64,000 nt of DNA from JARKPK01 sp964631235 (GTDB taxonomy: Bacteria > Planctomycetota > Planctomycetia > Pirellulales > Thermoguttaceae): contig CAZVZX010000020.1 of NCBI GenBank assembly GCA_964631235.1, positions 23,115 through 87,114 on the forward strand, read 5' to 3'. Below the pieces are notes generated by a model. That model did not search any database. It was not told the origin of the DNA and saw nothing but the letters and a program-made list of their open reading frames with translations. How positions within the stretch are numbered: the stretch's first letter is position 1; the number at the start of each line of letters is the position of its first letter. A program made the translations under genes and the position numbers. This document shows, piece by piece, positions 44,359-52,922 of this stretch.

Positions 44359-47300
44359 ATGTCTCATCGAAGCTTGCTCAGCCTGGTCATTCTCGCCATT
44401 GTGGGGCACGCCTGTTGGGGACAGTCCCCGGCCCGATACGAAGCGCGTTGGTGGGATGGAACGCGGCTGGAACACGACGATCTGAACGATTGGCACAACA
44501 GCACCGCTCAGCCCCGCTTGGGCGATCGGCCGCTTTTTGCCGGCAATCAGCCGCTGATGTGGCTCTGCGATCGTCGCTTGTCGTCGGGAAAACCGCCGGA
44601 AGCATTCGTTGAAATGACCGCGGGCGATCGATTGCCCGGAACGGTCACGGGCTATCGGGCGGCCGGGGTCTATCAGAACCGAACGCTTCCGTCTCACTTT
44701 ACCGTGCGGCCTTCGACCAGTGTTCGGCATCCGGAAGACCACCGCTCGGACGACATCGGTGTTGACGAACGTTTCGTGCGTCGGATTGTCTGGCAACGGC
44801 GCGGCGGGGCGGCCGAACGGTATGAGCCGGGGCATTTGTTCTATCGCGATGGCCGAGTGCTTCGGTTCCGAGCGGTGCGTTTCGAGCCGGGCGGTGTGCG
44901 GATGCTAACCGAAGACGGGTCGCGGCGGGCATTGTTCGGTGAAATTGCCGAGCTGCATCTGCCGCAGAAGGATTTTTGGCAGTCGTACTACGACGAATTG
45001 GCCGTCGGGGCAACCGACCTTAGTAAGCCGCTCTTGCAAATCGAGACCGTCGATGGACTGCGGATTACCGCATCGCTGACGCGGTTCGCGGCCAGGGAAG
45101 CATCTCCCGGAGAGAATTCGCCTCGCTGGTATCACGCCTTACAGCCGGCATGGTCGTTGAGTTTGCTCTGGATTCCGCATCGAACGGTCTTTTTCTACCG
45201 GTCGTTCGCCCCGCACCAAGTTCCATTGAGTCGCATCAGTCCGCTCAAAGCCGTCTTCACTCATGCGATTGGCGGCCCCCGACACTGGCAGGTTGATCGA
45301 AGCATCTCGGGGAAACGGCTTTCGTGCGGCGGGCAGGGGGGCGGTTGGGGCTTCGGTCTGCACGCCTCGGCCGAGTTGCATTTTCCCATGCCCAATAGCG
45401 CACGGAAGCTGCGCAGTTGGTTCGGAATCGACGGCTCTGCCGGAAACGGCGGCAGTGTTCGATTGCGTGTTTTTTGGGGCAGTGCCGGCGGAAAGCCTCT
45501 TTACGAAAGCCCGGTCATCGTTGGCTCGACCGAGATGTTCGACACGGGAGAATTGATCCTGCCGGCCCCGGGCGCAGCTAATGTGTTGATCGTGCAGTTC
45601 GATTCCGCGTCGCGCGATGCGCCCGAAGCAGCCGATCCGTTCAACATTCGCGATATGTGCAATTTGGTCGATCCGTTTGTCGAACTCGACCGGGAGGAGC
45701 TTGCCCGCCAGGTTGCGGCGCGGTCGCAGATGGCGATTGCCGCATGGCGTTCGTGGGACGTTGCGCCGCGAGACGGCGGCGCAGTGCAGTTGCGTACGGT
45801 GTTCGACGAAACCGGTTCGGATCGGGGATTGTTTGTTACGGAGGCGGCTGCCGAGGGTGGTCCGATCGTTTTTCGTCAAACCGCAACTGTGCCGACCGAA
45901 TCTCGGTGGTTTGTTCTCGGGTGCAGTGTTCGGGCGGATTACAGCAATAAGGTCCGGCTGGAGGTCCGCGTGGCCGGAGAACCGATCGCCAGTTTCGACG
46001 TGCCGGTAGGCCACGCGCGCGACGAGCAGATGCTGGCGATTCCGATCGATCGATTCGCCGGGCATCGTGTTTCGTTCGAGGTGGAACAGCGGCCTGCCGA
46101 TCCGCGACTGAGCGTCTCTTGGCGGCGACTCGATTGGGCCCCGCAATTGCCGCATGTTTTTCGCCTGTTCGATGAAGACGAGGGCGCGGCGTTCTCCACA
46201 ATCGAGGGCGGCAAGCAGCCGGAGGTGATCGAATCCGATCATTACACCGGGCGCAAGTGCGTTCGCCTGCCTGCCGGCGGTCGATACCGATTGAGGATCG
46301 ACGAGCCTTTGATCATCCGATCCGACCCGCGACTTGGCGAGTTTCGCATGGTGCGCATGGCGTTGCGGAAGCGGGGCGGAGGACGATTGGGAATCAGCTT
46401 CCAGCCGGAGCAGAACGACCGGCCGAGCGTCTTCGAATTCGGGCAAGGTCCTCCGCTCGCCCCCAAGTCGCAACGCGTTTCGAACGATCCACTGAGCGAC
46501 GTTTGGTTCTTATGCACCCGCGATCTGATTGGTGATTTCGGCGACGGCGCATTGGAGGCGATCGTTTTCGATGTGCCCGACGGCGAAGACCTTTTGGTCG
46601 ATCATGTGTTCGTGCTGCGCAGATTTGAGGATCTCCGATGGCTTCCGCCCGATTTATCGTGGCATTCGGGCAACGCCGACGCGCGCCGCGGTGCGCTTGA
46701 AAACATAGAAAAGAACACGCGGGAGAGCTTCGTCGAGGTGGTGATCGACGGGCGACACGGCAACGGCGTTTTGGTCGGGGATGGAAATTGGGTGCTAACA
46801 GCAGGGCATCTACTGGGCAAACCGGGAACGCCCGGCCATGTTGTGTTTCACGATGGCCGCGAGCTTGCAGCCGAGGCGGCAGGGATCGATCGAACGAACA
46901 ATCTGGGATTGCTGCGGCTGCGCGAAAAAGCGAACCGAAGAAGTCTGGAATTCGTCGCATGGGAGGATCGCAGAGAGCGGCATTTCTATGCCGCTTGGTG
47001 GCAGCCGATTTCATCGACTGACCGCACGGCGACTGCGACGCCGCTTTGGATCGAGTCGGCGTTTTTCAACACCCTTTGGGCCGAAGACCTGCCGGAGCAG
47101 CCGAAAAGCGGTGCGGTGCTGCTCGACGCTGATTGCCGGGTCATCGGGCTGCTCACCCGCCGAAGCCGTTTCGGCGGAACGTTGTTCTCGAAGGCTCAGC
47201 CCGCTCGCGAACAGTGGGATCGTCTCTGTCGCGGCGAAGCATGGGGAGCATGGCTTCGCGGGGCCGGCCCCTCTTTGGGAGTTCGGTTCGCTGTTTCGGC

Positions 47301-47517
47301 CGAGGGCTGCCGAGTCGAGGCGATCAACGAAGGGGTGACGACCGCGTTGGAGCCGGGCGATGTGGTAGTGTCGGTCGCCGGACGTCGGATCGAGCAACCC
47401 GCTGACATCGACTTGGCGTTGGCCGAGGCCTCTCCCGGCGACCCGGTGCCGGTCGAGGTTCGTCGCCGCGGCGAGCTGCGAAAAGTGGCCGCCGTGGTGG
47501 TCGCCCGGCCGAAGTAA
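44359..47517 (+). CDS. secreted NPCBM-like / trypsin-like (degenerate) / PDZ protein
   Basis: 1052 residues with signal peptide (5-21). An NPCBM-like carbohydrate-binding segment spans about 305-445 (GFGLHASAELHFPMP, LRSWFGIDGSAG, KPLYESPVIVG, ending in NLVDPFVELD). Further beta-rich regions follow. About 795-950 is a trypsin/HtrA-like domain: GNGVLVGDGNWVLTAGH with His817, then RTNNLGLLRL where the usual catalytic Asp position is Asn848, and PKSGAVLLDADCRVIGLL with Ser917 in place of GNSGGPLLD. The C-terminus (about 970-1052) is a PDZ domain (ALEPGDVVVSVAGRRI). With Asp replaced it may be a binding pseudo-protease; activity is doubtful. Cell-surface or periplasmic location is inferred. Confidence 0.82.
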   Translation: MSHRSLLSLVILAIVGHACWGQSPARYEARWWDGTRLEHDDLNDWHNSTAQPRLGDRPLFAGNQPLMWLCDRRLSSGKPPEAFVEMTAGDRLPGTVTGYRAAGVYQNRTLPSHFTVRPSTSVRHPEDHRSDDIGVDERFVRRIVWQRRGGAAERYEPGHLFYRDGRVLRFRAVRFEPGGVRMLTEDGSRRALFGEIAELHLPQKDFWQSYYDELAVGATDLSKPLLQIETVDGLRITASLTRFAAREASPGENSPRWYHALQPAWSLSLLWIPHRTVFFYRSFAPHQVPLSRISPLKAVFTHAIGGPRHWQVDRSISGKRLSCGGQGGGWGFGLHASAELHFPMPNSARKLRSWFGIDGSAGNGGSVRLRVFWGSAGGKPLYESPVIVGSTEMFDTGELILPAPGAANVLIVQFDSASRDAPEAADPFNIRDMCNLVDPFVELDREELARQVAARSQMAIAAWRSWDVAPRDGGAVQLRTVFDETGSDRGLFVTEAAAEGGPIVFRQTATVPTESRWFVLGCSVRADYSNKVRLEVRVAGEPIASFDVPVGHARDEQMLAIPIDRFAGHRVSFEVEQRPADPRLSVSWRRLDWAPQLPHVFRLFDEDEGAAFSTIEGGKQPEVIESDHYTGRKCVRLPAGGRYRLRIDEPLIIRSDPRLGEFRMVRMALRKRGGGRLGISFQPEQNDRPSVFEFGQGPPLAPKSQRVSNDPLSDVWFLCTRDLIGDFGDGALEAIVFDVPDGEDLLVDHVFVLRRFEDLRWLPPDLSWHSGNADARRGALENIEKNTRESFVEVVIDGRHGNGVLVGDGNWVLTAGHLLGKPGTPGHVVFHDGRELAAEAAGIDRTNNLGLLRLREKANRRSLEFVAWEDRRERHFYAAWWQPISSTDRTATATPLWIESAFFNTLWAEDLPEQPKSGAVLLDADCRVIGLLTRRSRFGGTLFSKAQPAREQWDRLCRGEAWGAWLRGAGPSLGVRFAVSAEGCRVEAINEGVTTALEPGDVVVSVAGRRIEQPADIDLALAEASPGDPVPVEVRRRGELRKVAAVVVARPK

Positions 47518-47982
47518 ACAGATTCTCTGGAAAATCGAAAGCAGGCTGGAGAACCGAACAGGCCGAGAGGCAATCGGCCGCGGTCGCGCACAGCCGCTCG
47601 GAATCGCCCGAAAACGGCAGTCGGTGCCTGCCAATGGCCGCTCTCGGCGAGGTCCGTTGGATCGGCTGATTGTCACTCGATGGGAGGGAATCAAAGCCCT
47701 CGCCCTCCAGACGCGGGTGGTTTACTTCCTCGTAGTCGGGGCCGATTTGGCCACAGGCGATCCATGCCCGTTGGGGACGCTCCGCAATCGCGGAATAGCC
47801 CTTGCTGATTCCACTTGTCGATGTCCGGTCGGCGCGGTATAAACGATATGTTGATACTGATTCTCAGTTTCGGGAGCGTCAGCGACGATAGAACTCTCTA
47901 TGATTCACGCCGGGAGCGCACTGCGTGCGGCAATCACCACCTTGGTCGCTGCGGCAGATCGTACTGAAGCAGGTTGAATGCG
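47518..47982. other. intergenic region upstream of feoA
   Basis: 465 bp without a gene. Contains the Fur-box-like site at 47853-47871 and a TATAAA at 47838-47843 just before it. Confidence 0.6.
47853..47871. promoter_or_regulatory. putative Fur box upstream of feoA
   Basis: GATACTGATTCTCAGTTTC matches the classical 19-bp Fur consensus GATAATGATAATCATTATC at 14 of 19 positions and lies 112 bp before feoA, next to TATAAA (47838-47843). Iron-dependent repression of the feo genes is the expected role; inferred from match and context. Confidence 0.55.
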
Positions 47983-48228
47983 ATGATCAGTAAACCGGAT
48001 TGTCCTCTTTGCGAATTGTCTGCCGGGCAAGCGGGCCGAATTGTGCGGATCCACGGCAAGGCCGAGCATGTTCACCGGCTGGCCGAGTTCGGTTTGCGAC
48101 CGGGCGTTACGGTCCGCATGTTCCGCCCGGGAACGCCATGCATTTTTCAATTGGGCGAAAGCAAGGTGTGCTTCCGGCAAGACAAGCAATTGCAAGTCTT
48201 TGTCGAACCGGTGCCGCATCAAGGTTGA
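47983..48228 (+). CDS. feoA: FeoA-type iron(II) transport accessory protein
   Basis: 81 residues forming one SH3-like FeoA domain: CELSAGQAGRIVRI, HRLAEFGLRPGVTVRM, CIFQLGESKVCFRQD. FeoA is a small cytosolic partner of FeoB. ATG 47983 is preferred to the TTG at 47974. Two Cys near the N-terminus (C7, C10) are seen in some FeoA proteins. It is followed 156 bp later by feoB on the same strand. Confidence 0.93.
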   Translation: MISKPDCPLCELSAGQAGRIVRIHGKAEHVHRLAEFGLRPGVTVRMFRPGTPCIFQLGESKVCFRQDKQLQVFVEPVPHQG

Positions 48229-48384
48229 ACGAGTGGTCGCAGTGATGTTGCCCGAAGTTCTCTGGCATCGTGACGTTTCGGGGCAGTGCCGTTTCTTTCA
48301 ACAAGGCCGGATGGGCAGCGGCCGGCGGCCGCGCGCTGCTCAGCAGTCAGGATTGGCGATCTGAGGGGGTTGGCACGCGCAGTC

Positions 48385-50700
48385 ATGTACGAGCATCGTG
48401 AGACTTCTACCGCCTCGATCAGATCAGAATCGGCTGAAGCGATCCCGGCGTTTCCCGCGACGATGCGCGTGGCTCTGATGGGGAATCCCAACACGGGCAA
48501 ATCGACGCTTTTCAGTGCGCTGGTGGGTGTGCATCAGCACGTGGGCAACTACCCCGGCGTCACGGTGGAAAAGAAGGTGGGGCGATTGCGGGCCGAGGGG
48601 CAGGAATTCGAAGTGATTGATTTGCCCGGCCTGTATAGTTTGGCCGTCCGGTCGCGCGACGAACAAGTGGCCCTCGATGTTCTCCTCGGAAGGATCGACG
48701 GCGATCAGCCGGTCGATGCGATTCTTTGTGTCGTTGACGCGGGCAACCTTTGTCGGAATTTCTATCTTCTCAGTCAGTTGATGGAACTGGGCCGTCCGCT
48801 GGTTGTGGCCGTCAACATGATTGATGTCGCCGAGCGTCGCGGAATGCGCGTGGACTGTGCGTTGTTGGAGCGGCGTTTGGGAGTGCCCGTGGTGGCCACC
48901 CAGGCTCATCGCGGAATCGGCATCGAGGAAATCAAGGCCGCGCTGTTGCGCGTGCGCGGTTCTGCGCCGCCGGAACTCGATCAGGTGTTTCCCGCGGCAT
49001 TCGAGCGCGAGGCGGAGCTGCTTGAAGACGCATTCGACTCATGCGGCATGCCGCAATGCGCATGCCGGCGTTTCCGCCGCGGGCTGGTTCGTCGGATGTT
49101 GTTGGACGTCCATGGGCGGATGCATTGCGGGCTCGATCCGGCGGCGCAGAGCCGCTGGCGATCGTTGCTCGATTCGGCGCGGGCGCGTTTGGGCCAGGCC
49201 GGGGTGGAACTTCCGGGGGTCGAGCCGCCATCGCGTTACGCTTGGGCTCAACGGATTCTTGATGGAGTTGTGTCGATTGCGGCCGACCGCCCGCCGTCCC
49301 TCTCGGATCGCATCGACCGGTTTCTTACACATCCGGTTGTCGGCTTGGCGGTGTTCGCCGTGGTGATGGCGGTGATGTTCCAGGCCGTGTTCCTAGGTGC
49401 CAAACCGTTGGTTGATGCCGTAGCGGTCGGAGTGGAGGGCGTTCGCGCCGCTGCGTTCGACCTTTTGCCCGAAGGCGCCCTGCGCGATCTGATTGTGGAT
49501 GGAGTGATTGCCGGCGTGGGCAGTGTAGTGGTCTTTGTGCCGCAGATCGCCATTCTGTTCGTCTTTATTGCCCTGCTCGAAGACTGCGGCTATATGGCCC
49601 GAGCCGCATTTCTGATGGATCGGTTGATGGTTCGCGTGGGCCTGAGCGGCAAGTCGTTCATCCCCATGCTTTCGAGCTTCGCGTGCGCGGTGCCCGGGAT
49701 CATGGCTACGCGCGTGATCGAAGATGAACGCGATCGCTTGGCGACGATTCTCGCGGCCCCGCTGTTGACCTGTTCGGCCCGACTGCCTGTGTACGGGCTA
49801 TTGATCGGCGCATTCGTTCCCGACCATCGGTGGCTGTACGGAATGGTCGGGTTGCAGGGGATCGTGTTGGGGTTGCTTTATCTATTGGGGATTGTTGCGG
49901 CTGTGGCGACCGCGTTATTGCTCAAGCGGACCGTGTTGCGCGGCGACAGCCCGCCGTTGTTGCTCGAACTTCCCAGCTACAAGCGGCCTTCGGCTCGCGT
50001 TGTGGCGATGCGTGTCTCACAGCGGGTTTGGGTCTTCTTGCGAACGGCAGGCACGTTGATTCTGGCGATCTCGGTTCTGGTTTGGGCCGCCCTTTATTTC
50101 CCGCACAATACGCCGACCGTTGAGCCGTTGCTCGAACAAAGCCGATCGCTCGAAGCGGTTCGAGCCGCACTGCCCGACGATGTCGCTGAAGACGATCCGC
50201 GACGGGTGACGCTCGACGAACAGTTGGCGGAATTGTCGCGTGCGATCGAGTCGGAGTATCAGCAACACAGCGTGCTGGCCAAAGCGGGCCGCTGGATTGA
50301 ACCGGTCGTTCGTCCGCTTGGTTGGGATTGGCGGATCGGCTGCGCCGTGTTGGCATCGTTCCCGGCACGCGAAGTGGTTGTGGCGACCATGGGCGTAATG
50401 TATCAGTTCGGCGATTTGGAAGAAGCCGCTGACGAAGACATGGACCGTGTGGCAACGCATCTGAGGTCGGTTCGGCGAGACGGATCGGACGAGCCGGCCT
50501 TCAGTTTGCCGGTGGCGTTGTCGATCATGGTGTTTTTTGCGCTATGCGCTCAGTGCGGGGCCACGTTGGCGGTGATTCGGCGGGAAACCAATAGCTGGCG
50601 CTGGCCGGCTTTCGCCTTCACCTACATGACGACACTCGCCTACGTCGGGGCGCTGGCGACTTACCAAATCTCGTCTTGGTTGGCCCAACGAGTCGGTTGA
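48385..50700 (+). CDS. feoB: ferrous iron transport protein B
   Basis: 771 residues from ATG 48385; the frame is open to 48286 but the extra residues do not look like FeoB. G-protein domain: G1 GNPNTGKST (33-41), G2 Thr60, G3 DLPG (79-82), G4 NMID (144-147). Then the GDI-like helical region and a membrane domain with two Gate motifs (LLEDCGYMARAAFLMD...LSSFACAVPGIMATR and ASFPAREVVVATMGVMY). Imports Fe(II) across the inner membrane with GTP hydrolysis. A charged insert (about 575-635) interrupts two membrane helices. Neighbours feoA and a Cys-rich protein complete a standard Feo unit. Confidence 0.97.
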   Translation: MYEHRETSTASIRSESAEAIPAFPATMRVALMGNPNTGKSTLFSALVGVHQHVGNYPGVTVEKKVGRLRAEGQEFEVIDLPGLYSLAVRSRDEQVALDVLLGRIDGDQPVDAILCVVDAGNLCRNFYLLSQLMELGRPLVVAVNMIDVAERRGMRVDCALLERRLGVPVVATQAHRGIGIEEIKAALLRVRGSAPPELDQVFPAAFEREAELLEDAFDSCGMPQCACRRFRRGLVRRMLLDVHGRMHCGLDPAAQSRWRSLLDSARARLGQAGVELPGVEPPSRYAWAQRILDGVVSIAADRPPSLSDRIDRFLTHPVVGLAVFAVVMAVMFQAVFLGAKPLVDAVAVGVEGVRAAAFDLLPEGALRDLIVDGVIAGVGSVVVFVPQIAILFVFIALLEDCGYMARAAFLMDRLMVRVGLSGKSFIPMLSSFACAVPGIMATRVIEDERDRLATILAAPLLTCSARLPVYGLLIGAFVPDHRWLYGMVGLQGIVLGLLYLLGIVAAVATALLLKRTVLRGDSPPLLLELPSYKRPSARVVAMRVSQRVWVFLRTAGTLILAISVLVWAALYFPHNTPTVEPLLEQSRSLEAVRAALPDDVAEDDPRRVTLDEQLAELSRAIESEYQQHSVLAKAGRWIEPVVRPLGWDWRIGCAVLASFPAREVVVATMGVMYQFGDLEEAADEDMDRVATHLRSVRRDGSDEPAFSLPVALSIMVFFALCAQCGATLAVIRRETNSWRWPAFAFTYMTTLAYVGALATYQISSWLAQRVG

Positions 50701-50770
50701 GCACGCAACGATGCGCTCCAAACAGTCCGATACAATTGCGCAATCGGCCGTGGTCGCAACGACGCGACCG

Positions 50771-50826
50771 ATTGCGTGCGATTCCCATTGGAATCGCTTC
50801 CGTCTCTTGCGGTCTTATTTGGGTGG
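50771..50826 (+). repeat. dispersed repeat family R2
   Basis: ATTGCGTGCGATTCCCATTGG, then CTTCCG-TCTCTTGCGG and TCTTATTTGGGTGG, agrees with the 8958-9030 copy including the TTATTTGGGTGG end. It lies between feoB and the Cys-rich gene, 48 bp before the latter. Confidence 0.6.
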
Positions 50827-50873
50827 AAACGCCGAGCCTGAGGTGTTCACGTCTCGGTCGTGGAGCGACTACC

Positions 50874-51122
50874 GTGATTAGTTCTTGGGATGAAATCGCC
50901 GTGGCGCTGATCGTGGCTCTCGCCGCGGGCTATTTGATTCGGCGTCTGTTTGCCCGAGGCGGTTGCGGCTCGTGCGAAGGCGCAGGCTGCCCGTCGCTCG
51001 CATCGAATGGGCTGGTTCAATTGGAGCCGCCCAGTGAAGCGAGCCGCTCACATGAAACGGAGTTGGGAGGGCCGCCCAAGCAGCCGGGAAGCGGAGCTCC
51101 GAGTTCTCCGAGAAACGGTTGA
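50874..51122 (+). CDS. FeoB-associated Cys-rich membrane protein
   Basis: 82 residues from GTG 50874, with TGGAG 8 nt upstream. One membrane helix (about 8-22, IAVALIVALAAGYLI) is followed by a basic turn and C31-GS-C34-EGAG-C39, the pattern of the short FeoB-associated Cys-rich proteins found after feoB in many genomes. The Cys cluster may hold iron in transit or sense it; that is inference. The tail is Pro/Ser/Gly-rich and probably disordered. Confidence 0.8.
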   Translation: MISSWDEIAVALIVALAAGYLIRRLFARGGCGSCEGAGCPSLASNGLVQLEPPSEASRSHETELGGPPKQPGSGAPSSPRNG

Positions 51123-51210
51123 GAAGCCGTGGGTCCTCGACCGCTTGCAGCGCTCAAGATCACTTGCTGCAAATGCGGAAGCAACCGCTGACTTAGCGAA
51201 ACAGCCCGTT

Positions 51211-51260
51211 GGCGTGCGGTCCGTGTCAGAACCGATTTCCGTTTTCCGCGGTTTTTTCGG
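51211..51260 (+). repeat. dispersed repeat family R2, preceded by an R1-end remnant
   Basis: GGCGTGCGGTCC, CAGAACCGATTTCCGTTTTCCGCGG, TTTTTTCGG matches R2. Immediately before it ACAGCCCGTTG (51201-51211) equals the R1 terminus, supporting an association of the two families. Confidence 0.55.
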
Positions 51261-51298
51261 AAAAACGATGCCGCGATGGGGCTGGGCTTACTTGGCCT

Positions 51299-52282
51299 TC
51301 ACTGCCCGATCTTGCCGAATACGGACACTTCAATTGGCTTGCGATCGGCGGCATCGGTTTGCAGTCGGATCGTTGCTTGGAACGCCCCGGTTGCGGTGCC
51401 GGCAGTAAAACGAACCGGCAGGATGTGCAGAGTTTTCGCGGCGGCGTCTTTCCGGCATTCTACTTCGACGGCCGGATCGGAACTCTCGACGCTGACGATG
51501 CGGAATGGCTTTGCGCCTTTGACGATCAGTTGTTTGGCGGCGCTGGCGCCCGGCTCGCACGAGCCGAGAAACAACGGCGACGGACTCACCGAGATGGCCG
51601 GTTCGACTCGGCCCTCGACGGCCAAAGGCACTGTGGTTCCGTCTGCCGTATTGAGGAACAGTGTTTCGTTGATGTACCCGACAGGCGCGTCGGGCGCAAG
51701 GACAACGGCCAGATCGTAGCCAAAAAGACTATTGGTTTGCGCCTTGGGGGTGATTTGTGCGTTGAGATATTGGGAGGCGGGCTTGGCGACTGTCACCTGT
51801 CCGATGCTGCGACTGTGGCATTGAACGGTGACGTGCGCCTCGGCGCCTCGTCCCTGTTCGATTGTTCCGAGAATGACGGAGCCCGGGTCAAGAACCAGAT
51901 CGGACCGAATGACTCCAGCCACTTGCAACTGGACTTCGGCATAGTAGGGCTTGTCGAAGGTCACGGTGATCGTCGCGCCGCGCTTGCCGTAGAACAAATG
52001 AGTGTTGAAAGTCGCGATAATCGCCGAGGTTTCGTACGTTTTCAGCGTCGGTTTTTCCACTCGGACACTTGTGCATCCGCAACTCGAACGCAACGAGGCG
52101 ACATGCACGTCTTCGACATAGGGATTGTTGAACTCGAAGGCGAACTCGGTTTTCGCAAACCGGGCCACCGTGCCGAAGTCGTGGCGGAACTCCTTAAACA
52201 TCTGCCGGGCCCAGTCTTGGGCCTCGACCGACGTCGCCCCGGTAACCACCACCAGCAACAAAGCCGAATGCATGCAGCGCAT
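51299..52282 (-). CDS. DUF1573 domain secreted protein
   Basis: 327 residues from ATG 52282 (MRCMHSALLLVV), where GGGGAG precedes and a signal peptide (about 4-21) begins; the frame extends further upstream but without a leader. DUF1573 (Ig-like/ASH-type) domain: FRHDFGTVARFAKTEFAFEFNN, then SSCGCTSV with C68 and C70, then a second beta-sandwich with further strands. Such proteins are frequent in Bacteroidetes and Planctomycetes; function unknown, surface or periplasmic location likely. It ends convergent with the Feo unit. Confidence 0.85.
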   Translation of the reverse strand: MRCMHSALLLVVVTGATSVEAQDWARQMFKEFRHDFGTVARFAKTEFAFEFNNPYVEDVHVASLRSSCGCTSVRVEKPTLKTYETSAIIATFNTHLFYGKRGATITVTFDKPYYAEVQLQVAGVIRSDLVLDPGSVILGTIEQGRGAEAHVTVQCHSRSIGQVTVAKPASQYLNAQITPKAQTNSLFGYDLAVVLAPDAPVGYINETLFLNTADGTTVPLAVEGRVEPAISVSPSPLFLGSCEPGASAAKQLIVKGAKPFRIVSVESSDPAVEVECRKDAAAKTLHILPVRFTAGTATGAFQATIRLQTDAADRKPIEVSVFGKIGQ

Positions 52283-52551
52283 GGCATGGACTCCCCGACA
52301 CAGTCGGACTTTTGGCCGACTTCCGTGTAGCAGTGAGACCGTGACATCCATGCACGGCGGAAATCGTCGCGAATCGCCTTCAAACGGTCCGTTATTTCGG
52401 GTGGTTTATCACCCTACGAGAAGCGGGTTTGCGACGGTCGTTTATCGGGAATATCGGCTCCAAAGTTGGTGACGGCTGAAGCTGCATATCTTATTTTACG
52501 CAATCGGTACAGATTTTCGTGACGAATCTAGCGATCTTGGCGAGGGTAGGA

Positions 52552-52581
52552 TTGCCAAACATCCCCCCGACCGGCTAAATT
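52552..52581 (+). promoter_or_regulatory. candidate promoter upstream of ffh
   Basis: TTGCCA, 18-bp spacer, TAAATT, followed by ATTGG. The same TTGSCA/TAAATTATYGG combination occurs at 57102-57129. The transcript would have a leader of about 335 nt before ffh. Confidence 0.4.
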
Positions 52582-52766
52582 ATTGGATTACGCGCCCGGG
52601 GCGTGCCCATGTTGGGTCGCGGCGCTCGGGGCCGGTTTGCGCGCTCTGTCGGGGCGATCGGGGGATATCACCCTTTGGTGGTATGTTAATCGGTTCGCCG
52701 AGCCGAGCGATGCGTCGGCATGCGGCGCGGCCCGAATAGGTTCGCCCAACTGCGAAGGCGACCGCC

Positions 52767-52838
52767 GGCGCAGCGACGCAGCCCAATGCGTGCAGTGCCA
52801 TTTCTGAACCGCTTTCCGTTTTTCGCGGTTCCATTTAG
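52767..52838 (+). repeat. dispersed repeat family R2, long copy
   Basis: GGCGCAGCGA, TGCGTGCAGTGCC, TTTCTGAACCGCTTTCCG, TTTTTCGCGG and ATTTAG align with 8958-9030. It ends 84 bp before the ffh start. Confidence 0.75.
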
Positions 52839-52922
52839 ATGTTCGAGATCGAAACGAAACCGACCAAGGGCAGCCACTGGGAACCGTTGATGGTTCGCCT
52901 GCTTGGATGAGGCGATTCGGCG

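Larger units (their letters stand above)
52283..52922. other. divergent region upstream of ffh
   Basis: 640 bp, no gene. Contains a promoter-like TTGCCA...TAAATT (52552-52581), a palindrome ATATCACC-CTTT-GGTGGTAT (52665-52684) and an R2 copy (52767-52838). Confidence 0.6.
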
